Part shown: piece after piece, positions 16,680-24,197 of the stretch
How the letters are laid out: every line of letters begins with the position of its first letter
Numbering within the stretch: position 1 is the stretch's first letter
From: Terriglobia bacterium
GTDB lineage: Bacteria; Acidobacteriota; Terriglobia; Bryobacterales; Bryobacteraceae
Direction of reading: 5' to 3'
Assembly: GCA_020073615.1 (NCBI GenBank)
Contig: JAIQEX010000050.1
Span: 1-42,488, forward strand
Length of the DNA stretch: 42,488 nucleotides
The notes under the pieces: model-generated
Told to the model about the DNA's origin: nothing
The model's database searches: none
The model's input: only the letters and a program-made list of their open reading frames with translations
Position numbers and translations under genes: made by a program

Positions 16680-18062
16680 CCGCCGCTTCCGGGCCCAGTC
16701 TTCCTTCACTACCTGGCGGGCGCGGCCGATGGCCAGCGCATCCGGAGGCACCGCCTCGGTGATGACCGATCCCGCGCCCAGGTACGCGCCGTCGCCGATG
16801 GCCAGGGGCGCCACCAGCGTGGCATTGCTGCCCACAAAAGCGTCCGCGCCGATTTTCGTGGGGTGCTTGTGGAAGCCGTCGTAATTGCAGGTGATGGTGC
16901 CGGCTCCGATGTTGGTGCGGGCGCCGATCTCGGCGTCGCCCAAATAGGCCAGGTGGTTGGCCTTGGCGCCCGCGCCGAGGCGCGTCTTCTTGAGCTCCAC
17001 GAAATTGCCGATGTGCGCGCCCTGCTCGACGTGGTTGTCCATGCGCAGGCGCGCGAACGGCCCCGCATGAACGCCGCTCTCGAGGCGGGACGCCGTCACC
17101 ATGGTGAAGGGACCGATCTCCACGTCGCCGGCGAGCGTGGAGTCGCGCACGATGGCGCAGGCGCCGATGTGGCAGTTCTCGCCGATGGTGGTCGCGCCCA
17201 GGATCTGGGCGAACGGCTCGACCACGGTATCGATGCCGATGCGCACATCGGCGTCGATGGTCACCGTCTCGGGCTTCTCGATGGTCACGCCCGCCAGCAT
17301 CAGCTCGCGCAGTTTGCGCTCGCGCAGCAGGCGGTCCACTTCGGCCAGCTCCAGGCGGTTGTTGATGCCCAGCGCCTCGCGCGCGTCGTCCATGGGCAGG
17401 GCTTCCACGTAGTGGCCGGCGCGATGGAGAATGGCCACCAGGTCGGTGAGGTAGAACTCGTGCGCGGCATTGAGAGGACGGATTTCGTCCAGGTGCTTCC
17501 AGAACAGGTCCGCGCGGTAACAGTAGATACCCATGTTGGCTTCGCGCAGGGCGAGCTGTTCCACGGAAGCGGCCTTCTGCTCGACGATTTCCGCCACGTG
17601 CCCGCGGGCGTCGCGGACGACGCGGCCGTAACCGGTGGGATCGTCCATCAGGGCGGAAAGCAGCGTGCCCGCCGCGCTGCCGGCGGCCTGGGCGGCGATC
17701 AGCCGCTGGAGCGTCGCGGCGCGCAGCAGGGGGCCATCGCCGTAAAGGATCACCAGGTAGCCGGCGAGCGGCGAGAGCGCTGCGCGCCCCACCATCAAGG
17801 CGTGGCCGGTGCCTTTCTGCTCGGTCTGCTCGATGAAGCCGATTCCGGCGGTGGCCACGGCCCGGCGCACCTGGTCGGCCTGGTGCCCCACCACCACGAA
17901 GATGCGTTCGGGCGGGGCGAGCGAGAGCGCGGTGGCCACCACGTGCTCGATCAGCGGCTTACCCCCGGCGCGGTGCAGCACTTTGGCCTGGCGCGACTTC
18001 ATGCGCGTGCCGAGCCCGGCGGCGAGAATCACAACGGTTACGGGTGTGTGCATCAATTCCAT
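16665..18062 (-). CDS. glmU: Bifunctional UDP-GlcNAc pyrophosphorylase / glucosamine-1-phosphate acetyltransferase
   Basis: A 465-residue enzyme with an N-terminal nucleotidyltransferase domain (ILAAGLGTRMKSRQAKVLH, then YGDGPLL). A linker leads to a left-handed beta-helix acetyltransferase domain built of hexapeptide repeats. The catalytic His is in NHLAYLGDAEIG and the acetyl-CoA region includes NYDGFHKHPTKIG. It makes UDP-N-acetylglucosamine for peptidoglycan and lipopolysaccharide. Length is normal for GlmU. Its start lies five bases after the yvcK stop, and its 3' end overlaps rhaB tail to tail. Confidence 0.95.
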   Translation of the reverse strand: MELMHTPVTVVILAAGLGTRMKSRQAKVLHRAGGKPLIEHVVATALSLAPPERIFVVVGHQADQVRRAVATAGIGFIEQTEQKGTGHALMVGRAALSPLAGYLVILYGDGPLLRAATLQRLIAAQAAGSAAGTLLSALMDDPTGYGRVVRDARGHVAEIVEQKAASVEQLALREANMGIYCYRADLFWKHLDEIRPLNAAHEFYLTDLVAILHRAGHYVEALPMDDAREALGINNRLELAEVDRLLRERKLRELMLAGVTIEKPETVTIDADVRIGIDTVVEPFAQILGATTIGENCHIGACAIVRDSTLAGDVEIGPFTMVTASRLESGVHAGPFARLRMDNHVEQGAHIGNFVELKKTRLGAGAKANHLAYLGDAEIGARTNIGAGTITCNYDGFHKHPTKIGADAFVGSNATLVAPLAIGDGAYLGAGSVITEAVPPDALAIGRARQVVKEDWARKRRSLRK

Positions 18063-18067
18063 TATGG

Positions 18068-19072
18068 CTAGCCGGTCTTGCGGCGTCTGCCTTCCTGGGC
18101 CAGCTTCACCACCACGGCCGCGGTCGCGGCGGAATCGTGCCGCAATTTGTCGCTATGTTGGGCCAGATTGCCGGCCATGACCTTCAGACCCATCTTGAAG
18201 ATGGCATCGATATCGTTTTCCACCGGCAGGGCAGCCTGCCGGGCGTAGCGTTTCTTCATGGCCGAGGTGATGGCGCGGATGTTGACGACGGCGTAATCCA
18301 GGAATTTCCCGCGGGCATGGCGGTGGATGGCCCGAATGTGATCGGACGCGCGAAACTCCATGGTCTCTCCGGGCTGCCACATGAGGTTCACGAAATAGGC
18401 TTTGACCGCGCGCGAGCGGCGGATGGCGGAAGGAATCCCTTCCACCAGCAGGTTGGGTATCACGCTGGTGAAGAGCGAACCGGGTCCCAGGGTGATGACG
18501 TCGGCTTCGGCGATGGCGGTCAAGGCCGCGCCCAGCGGCTTCGCCTTGCGCGGAAGCAGGCGGATACTCTGGATGCGGTGACGGCTGCGGCTGATTCGGG
18601 TCTCGCCCAGCACGCGCGCGCCGTTGACGAGCGTGGCCTCGAGAGCCACGTTGGAGGCGGTGGCGGGATAGATGCGGCCGGCGATATTGAGCACTTCCGA
18701 GGAGACCTTGACGGCATCCGCGAAGTCGCCCATGATTTGCGTGAGGGCCATCAGGAACAGGTTGCCGAAGCTGTGTCCCTTGAGCCCGCGGCCGGTGGGA
18801 AACCGGTACTGGAAGAGCCGGGCCAGTAGCGCGGAATCCTCGCTCAGGGCCACCATGCAATTGCGAATGTCGCCCGGAGGGAGCACGTCGAATTCGCGCC
18901 GCAGGCGGCCGGAGCTGCCGCCATCGTCGGTCACGGTCACGATGGCGGTGATGTCCACAGCCGGGGCGGACGGATCGGAGCCTCCGGTATAGCGCTTGAG
19001 ACCGTCGAGCACGACCGAGAGTCCCGAGCCGCCGCCGATGGCGACCACGCGAAGTGGCGATTGGGCTGCCAT
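18068..19072 (-). CDS. yvcK: YvcK/CofD-like gluconeogenesis and morphology factor
   Basis: A 334-residue protein beginning LRVVAIGGGSGLSVVLDGLK and TAIVTVTDDGGSSGRLRREF, which are the nucleotide-sugar-binding motifs of the YvcK family (2-phospho-L-lactate transferase fold). The later GHSFGNLFLMALT and LGPGSLFTSVIPNLLV segments confirm it. In Bacillus and Listeria YvcK binds UDP-GlcNAc and is needed for cell-wall homeostasis on gluconeogenic carbon. The next gene downstream, five bases away, is glmU, which makes UDP-GlcNAc. The operon therefore places a maker and a binder of the same metabolite together. Confidence 0.93.
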   Translation of the reverse strand: MAAQSPLRVVAIGGGSGLSVVLDGLKRYTGGSDPSAPAVDITAIVTVTDDGGSSGRLRREFDVLPPGDIRNCMVALSEDSALLARLFQYRFPTGRGLKGHSFGNLFLMALTQIMGDFADAVKVSSEVLNIAGRIYPATASNVALEATLVNGARVLGETRISRSRHRIQSIRLLPRKAKPLGAALTAIAEADVITLGPGSLFTSVIPNLLVEGIPSAIRRSRAVKAYFVNLMWQPGETMEFRASDHIRAIHRHARGKFLDYAVVNIRAITSAMKKRYARQAALPVENDIDAIFKMGLKVMAGNLAQHSDKLRHDSAATAAVVVKLAQEGRRRKTG

Positions 19073-19111
19073 GAATCCTGTAACGAGCGGCGCTTGGGGC
19101 CGGCCCGGGTC

Positions 19112-19744
19112 CTACCAGCTCTTCTTCTCGGGGTAGAGGAGCGCTTCGAACGGCGGCTGATTGGCGAGCGGAGCAAAATCGACATCCTGCCGCGCCATGA
19201 TGCGGTTGCGCGGTTCCAGCTCGATGGCGCGCTTCAGGTTCGCATGGGCGTTGGCGAAGTCGCCCGCCAAAGCCTGCGCCAACGCCAGGGCGTAATGGAT
19301 GTGGTCCGAGCCGGGCGCAATTTCGAGCGCCTTTTCCAGGTGCGTACGCGCCTCGCTCACATTGCGGGTATTGAGCAGGGCCACCCCGTAGTTGTAATAA
19401 TCCTCGGCCGAGCCGAAATCCACCGTCGCATGCTGCAGCCGCCGGTCGCACATGGCAACATGCAGCCGCGCGCGCTGGGCCACGTCGCGCTCGGGCCCTT
19501 CGGCTACCAGCAAAAACAGTTCGCGGGCCTCTTTCAATTTGCGCGTGTGAAACAGCTTTATGGCGGCTTCAAAACTATCGAGCTGGTTGGGCGCGCCGGG
19601 GGGAGGCCCCAGGACCACGGCAGCGGCGCGCGAGGAACTGGTGGAGCGCACCGGTTCGGGAGCCTTGGCCACTTTGGATGCCGGTGGTCTGCTCACTCGC
19701 CGCTCGGTGTTTTTCGAACCGGAAGCCTTCTTTTTCTCACCCAT
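19112..19744 (-). CDS. Tetratricopeptide repeat protein
   Basis: A 210-residue protein starting MGEKKKASGSKNTERR. The first 50 residues are basic and Ala/Ser/Pro-rich. TPR-like helices follow: FEAAIKLFHTRKLKEAREL, YNYGVALLNTRNVSEARTHL (with EKALEIAPG), and HYALALAQALAGDFANAHAN (with LKRAIELEPRN). There is no signal peptide, so it is probably a cytoplasmic scaffold. An upstream in-frame ATG at 19810 is possible but the added 22 residues look non-homologous. It lies 39 bases ahead of yvcK in the same operon; the partner is unknown. Confidence 0.75.
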   Translation of the reverse strand: MGEKKKASGSKNTERRVSRPPASKVAKAPEPVRSTSSSRAAAVVLGPPPGAPNQLDSFEAAIKLFHTRKLKEARELFLLVAEGPERDVAQRARLHVAMCDRRLQHATVDFGSAEDYYNYGVALLNTRNVSEARTHLEKALEIAPGSDHIHYALALAQALAGDFANAHANLKRAIELEPRNRIMARQDVDFAPLANQPPFEALLYPEKKSW

Positions 19745-19827
19745 GACAGCCAGCCCAGTGCGCGGGTACAGCGATAAGCGTTTATAGCAGACCGCGAAGC
19801 ACCGGCGCAACCGCCCCGCTCAGCCCC

Positions 19828-20829
19828 TCACCCCAGCCCGGCCTCACGCAGGAACCGGGCGGATTCTTCGGGCGGGGTGGGGTTGATGTAGAACCCGGTG
19901 CCCCATTCGAACCCGGCCACCTTGGTCAGCTTGGGAATGATCTCGAGGTGCCAGTGATAGTGCGGGAGGGGAGGCTCCTGCACGGGCGCGCTGTGCACGA
20001 TGAAGTTGTAGGCCGGCCGCTCCAGCACCTTGTCGAGCTTGCGCAGGGTGGAGCGCAGCATCCAGGCCAGGTCCTGCAGCGTGGGCGCGTCGGCGTCCTC
20101 GAAGTGCGATTCGTGGCGCTTGGGCAGAATCCAGGTTTCGAAGGGAAAGCGGGGCGCGTAGGGTTCGAGCACGGTGAAGCGGTCGGTCTCCATGACCAGG
20201 CGCACGCCCGCGGCGCTTTCCTGGCGGATGATATCGCAGAAGATGCAGCGCTCCTTGAGGTCGTAGAAGGCCTTGCCGGCATCGACTTCCTCCTTGACGC
20301 GCTTGGGAATCACGGGCAGCGCGATGAGCTGGCAGTGCGGATGCTCGAGCGAAGCGCCGGCCGCTTCGCCGTGGTTCTTGAAGAGAATGATGTAGCGGAA
20401 CCGGCGGTCCTTCTTGAGATCGTGGACCCGTTCCCGAAAGGCCCACAGCACCTCTTCGATCTGGCGCTCGGGCATGTCGGCCAGGGTGGCGGCATGGTCG
20501 GGCGTTTCGATGATCACCTCGTGCGCGCCGATGCCGTTCATCTTGTCGTACATGCCTTCGCCCTCACGGCTCAACTCGCCTTCGATGCCGAGGACGGGGA
20601 ACTTGTTGGGCACCACGCGCACGCGCCAGCCCGGCTGGTCGCGTCCGCCGCTCGAGCGGTAGGCGAGAATCTCGGGAGGGGTCTTATGCTCGTTGCCGTA
20701 GTCGAACGGGCATACTCCATGAGAGGGGGGCGGCACCGATTTCCGAATGAAGTCGTTGGGGCGTTTGGCGCGATCGGTGGAGATGATGACCCACCGGCCC
20801 GTGATGGGGTCCTTACGCAATTCGGGCAA
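19828..20829 (-). CDS. galT: Galactose-1-phosphate uridylyltransferase
   Basis: A 333-residue histidine-triad enzyme starting MPELRKDPITGRWVIIS. The nucleophile motif H163-P-H165 lies in LEHPHCQLIA, and the second domain contains HYHWHLEIIPKLTKVAGFEWG. It exchanges UMP between UDP-glucose and galactose-1-phosphate in the Leloir pathway. The usual zinc motif CPFC near residue 40 reads C40-P-F-D43 here, so one ligand is replaced by Asp. A further Cys pair (CIFCD) is in the middle. A broader nucleotidyltransferase role is possible. No galK or galE is adjacent. Confidence 0.88.
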   Translation of the reverse strand: MPELRKDPITGRWVIISTDRAKRPNDFIRKSVPPPSHGVCPFDYGNEHKTPPEILAYRSSGGRDQPGWRVRVVPNKFPVLGIEGELSREGEGMYDKMNGIGAHEVIIETPDHAATLADMPERQIEEVLWAFRERVHDLKKDRRFRYIILFKNHGEAAGASLEHPHCQLIALPVIPKRVKEEVDAGKAFYDLKERCIFCDIIRQESAAGVRLVMETDRFTVLEPYAPRFPFETWILPKRHESHFEDADAPTLQDLAWMLRSTLRKLDKVLERPAYNFIVHSAPVQEPPLPHYHWHLEIIPKLTKVAGFEWGTGFYINPTPPEESARFLREAGLG

Positions 20830-20898
20830 CGGGGAATAAGCCTCCGGTATGGATAGCGAAAATCAAGAGACGATTATAGCGTGGCGGACGAACGGCGG

Positions 20899-21198
20899 TT
20901 ACTGAAGCGGGGGGCGCCGGGGGCCGTCGTCGACGAAGCGGATCAACCCGTTGAGCTTTTCTTCGATCTCCAGCATCTTCTCATCGAACACGGCCATGCG
21001 CTGTTCGTGAAGCCGGCGCATCTGATCGTGCCATTCGGTACTCTCTTTGATTACCGCGGCTTGCTGCCGCTGGATTCCCACAATGACGGTCATGTTGTCC
21101 TCGAATTCCTTGAGGAAGGAAGCATGCCCGCGGAGGAGTTGCTCATGATCTTTCATTACCGCCGCATGCTCTGCCCGCGCTTCCTCGTGGTCTTTCAT
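20899..21198 (-). CDS. Coiled-coil protein, second half of a probably frameshifted repeat gene
   Basis: A 99-residue frame starting MKDHEEARAEHAAVMKDHEQ. The first 30 residues are two more copies of the 14-residue unit found at the end of the upstream gene. A second coiled coil follows (VIVGIQRQQAAVIKEST then MLEIEEKLNGLIRFVDD). It begins with an ATGA overlap on the upstream stop. Relative to the other repeat copies, one base is missing at the junction near 21196-21199. The two frames are therefore best read as one 171-codon gene that has lost a base, or as a split pair kept going by translational coupling. Function unknown. Confidence 0.55.
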   Translation of the reverse strand: MKDHEEARAEHAAVMKDHEQLLRGHASFLKEFEDNMTVIVGIQRQQAAVIKESTEWHDQMRRLHEQRMAVFDEKMLEIEEKLNGLIRFVDDGPRRPPLQ

Positions 21199-21413
21199 GC
21201 GGACGCATGCCCCCGCAGCATCTCCCGGTGGTCTTTCATTGTGGACGCATGCCCCCGCAGCATCTCCTCGTGGTCTTTCAATGCGGACGCATGCCCCCGC
21301 AGCATCTCCTCGTGGTCCTTCATTGCGGCAGCCTGGCGCCGCTGCACCTCCTCGACGACCGTCAGGGTCTCCCTAAGTCCGGCGATGATGGCTTCGAATT
21401 CCACAGTTTCCAT
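21195..21413 (-). CDS. Coiled-coil protein with 14-residue tandem repeats, first half
   Basis: A 72-residue frame starting METVEFEAIIAGLRETLTVV. After an opening helix it consists of three nearly identical units of the form [ML]-K-D-H-x-E-M-L-R-G-H-A-S. It starts inside the yraN stop (TAATG) with SD AGGAG six bases upstream, so it is co-translated with yraN. It stops within a fourth unit because of the one-base difference noted for the next frame. I recognise no family; the heptad-like pattern and His/Asp-rich units suggest an extended helical rod. Confidence 0.6.
   Translation of the reverse strand: METVEFEAIIAGLRETLTVVEEVQRRQAAAMKDHEEMLRGHASALKDHEEMLRGHASTMKDHREMLRGHASA
21201..21326. repeat. 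Three tandem 42-bp repeats inside the coiled-coil gene
   Basis: Units at 21201-21242, 21243-21284 and 21285-21326 differ from each other at only two to four positions. Two diverged copies precede them at about 21121-21200. Each encodes one 14-residue protein unit. The near identity points to recent expansion by slippage or unequal exchange, and copy number may vary between strains. Confidence 0.85.
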
Positions 21414-21826
21414 TATCTCCTATCGCGTGAAAACGCGTCGCGCAGCCACGCGATGCGCACCGGCTTGGAAAGCACGACGCTGACGATATCGAAGCGTACC
21501 TTCTCCCACTCCACACCGGCGCGGCGGGCGTATTCGCGCGCGGCGTACTGCAGGTGGCGGCGCTTGGCGGCGTCCACGGCGCGGTCCGGCTCTCCGAATT
21601 CGGCGGTGGCGCGGGTCTTGACCTCGACGAACACCAGCGACTCGCCATGCCACGCCACCAGGTCGAGCTCGCCCGCTCCGAAGCGCGGACGGTAGTTGCG
21701 CGCCACGATGGTGCAGCCGCGGCGGCGCAGATAGCGGTGCGCCAGATCTTCGCCTACGCGGCCATGGTCCCCGGAGAGCCCGCGGCGCCTGAGGGCGTCG
21801 GCGGCGCGATAGATCAGCCCGATCAT
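21413..21826 (-). CDS. yraN: YraN/UPF0102 family endonuclease-fold protein
   Basis: A 137-residue protein. The core reads GRVGEDLAHRYLRRRGCTIVARNYR, then GELDLVAWHGESLVFVEVKTR and a C-terminal FDIVSV. The E-x-x-A, G-E-I/L-D-L and V-F-V-E-V-K residues form the PD-(D/E)XK nuclease site shared with Holliday-junction resolvases. The cellular role of YraN is not settled. I start at 21826 because that ATG overlaps the methyltransferase stop as ATGA; 39 upstream codons belong to read-through of another frame. The downstream coiled-coil gene overlaps its stop. Confidence 0.9.
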   Translation of the reverse strand: MIGLIYRAADALRRRGLSGDHGRVGEDLAHRYLRRRGCTIVARNYRPRFGAGELDLVAWHGESLVFVEVKTRATAEFGEPDRAVDAAKRRHLQYAAREYARRAGVEWEKVRFDIVSVVLSKPVRIAWLRDAFSRDRR

Positions 21827-22350
21827 TGCAACACTTCGAACTCGAACTCCATGGCCTTCCCCCGCACCACGTAACAGAGGTAGTATTCCCAAAAACGCCG
21901 GTAGCGGGGAAACCGGTTGACCAGGTATTCGAAGCCGAGCCACCTCCAGAAAGAGAGTAGTTTGACGCGCACCGAAATCTCGCGGAATTTGACGCGCGAA
22001 TAGTAGCCGAAGCCGCCGTGGTCCGGTCCGAAGCAGCGGAAGCTGAAGCTGTTGAGGTGGCTCTTGTGGGTGGGATCGCAGAACGAGCTGAAATCGGTGT
22101 AGTGCGGCGTCTCGATGCGCACCGTGCCGCCCGAGCGCACCAGGCGGTGAAACTCCTCCATGGTGCGGATCACGTCGGCGACGTGTTCGATGACGTGGAT
22201 GGCGGTAAGGCGGTCGAAGGAAGCGTCGGCGAACGGGTAGGGAAAGCGGTCCAGGTCGGCGAGAACGTCGGCGCGGCTGGCGGGATTCCGGTCGATTCCG
22301 ATGGAACCGGGCTGCTTGTGAATCCCGCAGCCGACGTCGAGGATTCTCAT
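21823..22350 (-). CDS. Class I SAM-dependent methyltransferase
   Basis: A 175-residue protein starting MRILDVGCGIHKQPGSIGID, a clear SAM-binding motif I with the acidic residue at the end of strand 2. FPYPFADASFDRLTAIHVIEHV (motif with D and H-V-I-E-H) and RLVRSGGTVRIETPHYTDF follow. It belongs to the Methyltransf_11-like group; the substrate is unknown. The C-terminus is rich in aromatic and basic residues. It is coupled at both ends by ATGA overlaps, to the aminotransferase upstream and yraN downstream. Confidence 0.85.
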   Translation of the reverse strand: MRILDVGCGIHKQPGSIGIDRNPASRADVLADLDRFPYPFADASFDRLTAIHVIEHVADVIRTMEEFHRLVRSGGTVRIETPHYTDFSSFCDPTHKSHLNSFSFRCFGPDHGGFGYYSRVKFREISVRVKLLSFWRWLGFEYLVNRFPRYRRFWEYYLCYVVRGKAMEFEFEVLQ

Positions 22351-23705
22351 CCGTGGGCCATTACCGTTTGCAGGCACTGCTCCAGGGTATCAATGGCGAA
22401 ATCGCACTGGTCCCGGGTAATCACCAGCGGCGGGCACAAGCGGATGGTGTTGTCGCCGGCGCCGAGCACCAGCAGCCCGCGCTCGAAGGCCAGGTTCACC
22501 ACGCGGTCGCGCAACTCCGGCGCCTTCTCCTTAGTGCCCTGGTCGCGCACCAGCTCGATGCCGATCATGAGCCCCAGCCCGCGCACGTCGCCCACCATGG
22601 GGAAGCGCGCCGGCCAGTTGAGCATCCGTTCCCGGAGGTGGGCGCCCATGCGCGCCGCGTTCTCCACGAGGCCCTCCTCGAGCAACGCGATGGTGGCCAG
22701 GGCGGCGACGCAGGCGACTGGGTTGCCGCCGAAGGTCGAGGCATGCGCTCCCGGCGGCCAGGTCATGAGGGAAGAGCGCGCCACGGTGGCGCCCAGCGGC
22801 ATCCCGCTGGCGATGCCCTTGGCCACGGCCATGATGTCGGGCACGGCGTCGAAATGTTCCGCCGCCCACATCTTGCCGGTGCGCCCCATGCCGCACTGAA
22901 CTTCGTCGAAAACCAGGAGGATGCCGTTCTGTTTGGCCAGGCGCGCCAGCTCATCCATGAATTTCCGCGGCGGCACGATATATCCGCCCTCGCCCTGCAC
23001 CGGTTCCACCACGATGGCGGCGGTTTCGTTGGCCGGCGCGATGGTCTTCAGCAGCGTGTCCTCGATGAACTTCACGCACTCGGTGGCGCAGTTCTCGGGC
23101 TCCTTGCCGAACGGGCAGCGGTAGCAGTTGGGATAGGGCGCGTGCACCACGCCCGGAATGAGCGGGCCGAAGCCGGCGCGCTGCACGGCTTTGCGCGCGG
23201 TGAGCGAGAGCGCGCCCATGGTGCGCCCGTGGAAGCTGCCGAAGAAGGCGATGATCTTCTCGCGGCCGGTCGCGTACCGCGCCAGCTTGATGCAGCCTTC
23301 AATCGCCTCGGCCCCCGAGTTGCCGAACGAGACGCACCGCTCGACGGCGCCCGGAGCGATGGCCGCCAGCTTCTCCGCCAGCGCGACCATCTCTTCGTAA
23401 TAAAAATCCGTGCCCGACATGTGGATCAGCCGCGCGGCCTGCTTCTGGATGGCCTCCACCACGCGCGGATGGCAGTGGCCCGTGGCCACCACCGCGATGC
23501 CCGCGTTGAAATCGAGAAAACGGTTGCCGTCCACGTCCTGGACAATGGCGCCCTCGCCCCGCTCCGCCACCAGCGGATAGCCCCGCGTATAGGACGACGA
23601 CACCACCCGGCTGTCGCGTTCGATGATGGCGCGGGCCTTCGGGCCCGGCATCGGGCCGGCCAGATGCGGAAGATCCGGACGCACTAGTTCCATAGTCTTG
23701 TTCAT
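22347..23705 (-). CDS. Class III aminotransferase (4-aminobutyrate aminotransferase-like)
   Basis: A 452-residue PLP enzyme starting MNKTMELVRPDLPHLAGPMP. Motifs in order: VQDVDGNRFLDFNAGIAVVA, SFGNSGAEAIEGCIKLARY, FHGRTMGALSLTAR, the Cys-containing insert YPNCYRCPFG, IVVEPVQGEGGYI, LLVFDEVQCGMGRTG and MAVAKGIASGMPLG with the Schiff-base Lys. The Y-P-N-C-Y-R-C-P-F-G insert and PGPKARAIIERDSRVV start are shared with archaeal-type GABA aminotransferases and amino-acid racemases, so substrate is open. AAAGGGGA upstream of 23705 supports this start over the longer frame. It heads the long minus-strand operon. Confidence 0.85.
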   Translation of the reverse strand: MNKTMELVRPDLPHLAGPMPGPKARAIIERDSRVVSSSYTRGYPLVAERGEGAIVQDVDGNRFLDFNAGIAVVATGHCHPRVVEAIQKQAARLIHMSGTDFYYEEMVALAEKLAAIAPGAVERCVSFGNSGAEAIEGCIKLARYATGREKIIAFFGSFHGRTMGALSLTARKAVQRAGFGPLIPGVVHAPYPNCYRCPFGKEPENCATECVKFIEDTLLKTIAPANETAAIVVEPVQGEGGYIVPPRKFMDELARLAKQNGILLVFDEVQCGMGRTGKMWAAEHFDAVPDIMAVAKGIASGMPLGATVARSSLMTWPPGAHASTFGGNPVACVAALATIALLEEGLVENAARMGAHLRERMLNWPARFPMVGDVRGLGLMIGIELVRDQGTKEKAPELRDRVVNLAFERGLLVLGAGDNTIRLCPPLVITRDQCDFAIDTLEQCLQTVMAHG

Positions 23706-23900
23706 AGTAAATTCCCCTTTCTGCTTTCCTGGGTTGATGACCCGCGCACCGCACAAGCGGTTACGCGCCGCATAGCGAGCGACGTGGAACTAGTCGGAGC
23801 CGAACAGGCCCGGGCGCGAGGTGGAGGGAGTACACTCCATGGCCTTATTGTACGCCCGCGCGGGAGAGCGGTGGTAGCTTAAGTCGTAGAGGCAAGGCGA

Positions 23901-24197
23901 ATGTGCAGGAATATCAAGACCCTTTTCAACTTCGATCCGCCGGTCACCGCGGAAGAGATTCGCGCCGCTTCGCTCCAGTTCGTCAGGAAGATCAGCGGGT
24001 TTACCAAGCCGTCGAAGGCTAACGAAGGCCCGTTCCTGGCCGCGGTGGATGAAATCGCCGAGGTTTCGGTCCGCCTGCTCCGATCGCTGGAAACGGACCG
24101 GGAGCCGAAGAACCGGGAGGAGGAGGCCGCCCGGGCGAGGTCGCGCGCCGCGAAGCGATTCGGCAGGCCGCGCGCCGGCGTTACTGGCCCACGGTGA
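23901..24197 (+). CDS. DUF2277 family small protein
   Basis: A 98-residue protein beginning MCRNIKTLFNFDPPVTAEEI and RAASLQFVRKISGFTKPSKA, the full signature of DUF2277. The rest is helical and basic. The family has no known function; it is widespread in soil bacteria. AAGG lies just upstream of the ATG. It is the only plus-strand gene in a long minus-strand stretch. Its last 17 bases overlap the 3' end of the convergent TIGR03437 gene. Confidence 0.88.
   Translation: MCRNIKTLFNFDPPVTAEEIRAASLQFVRKISGFTKPSKANEGPFLAAVDEIAEVSVRLLRSLETDREPKNREEEAARARSRAAKRFGRPRAGVTGPR

Noticed and set aside
21201-21326. CRISPR array
   Set aside because: Units are contiguous 42-bp coding repeats without unique spacers.
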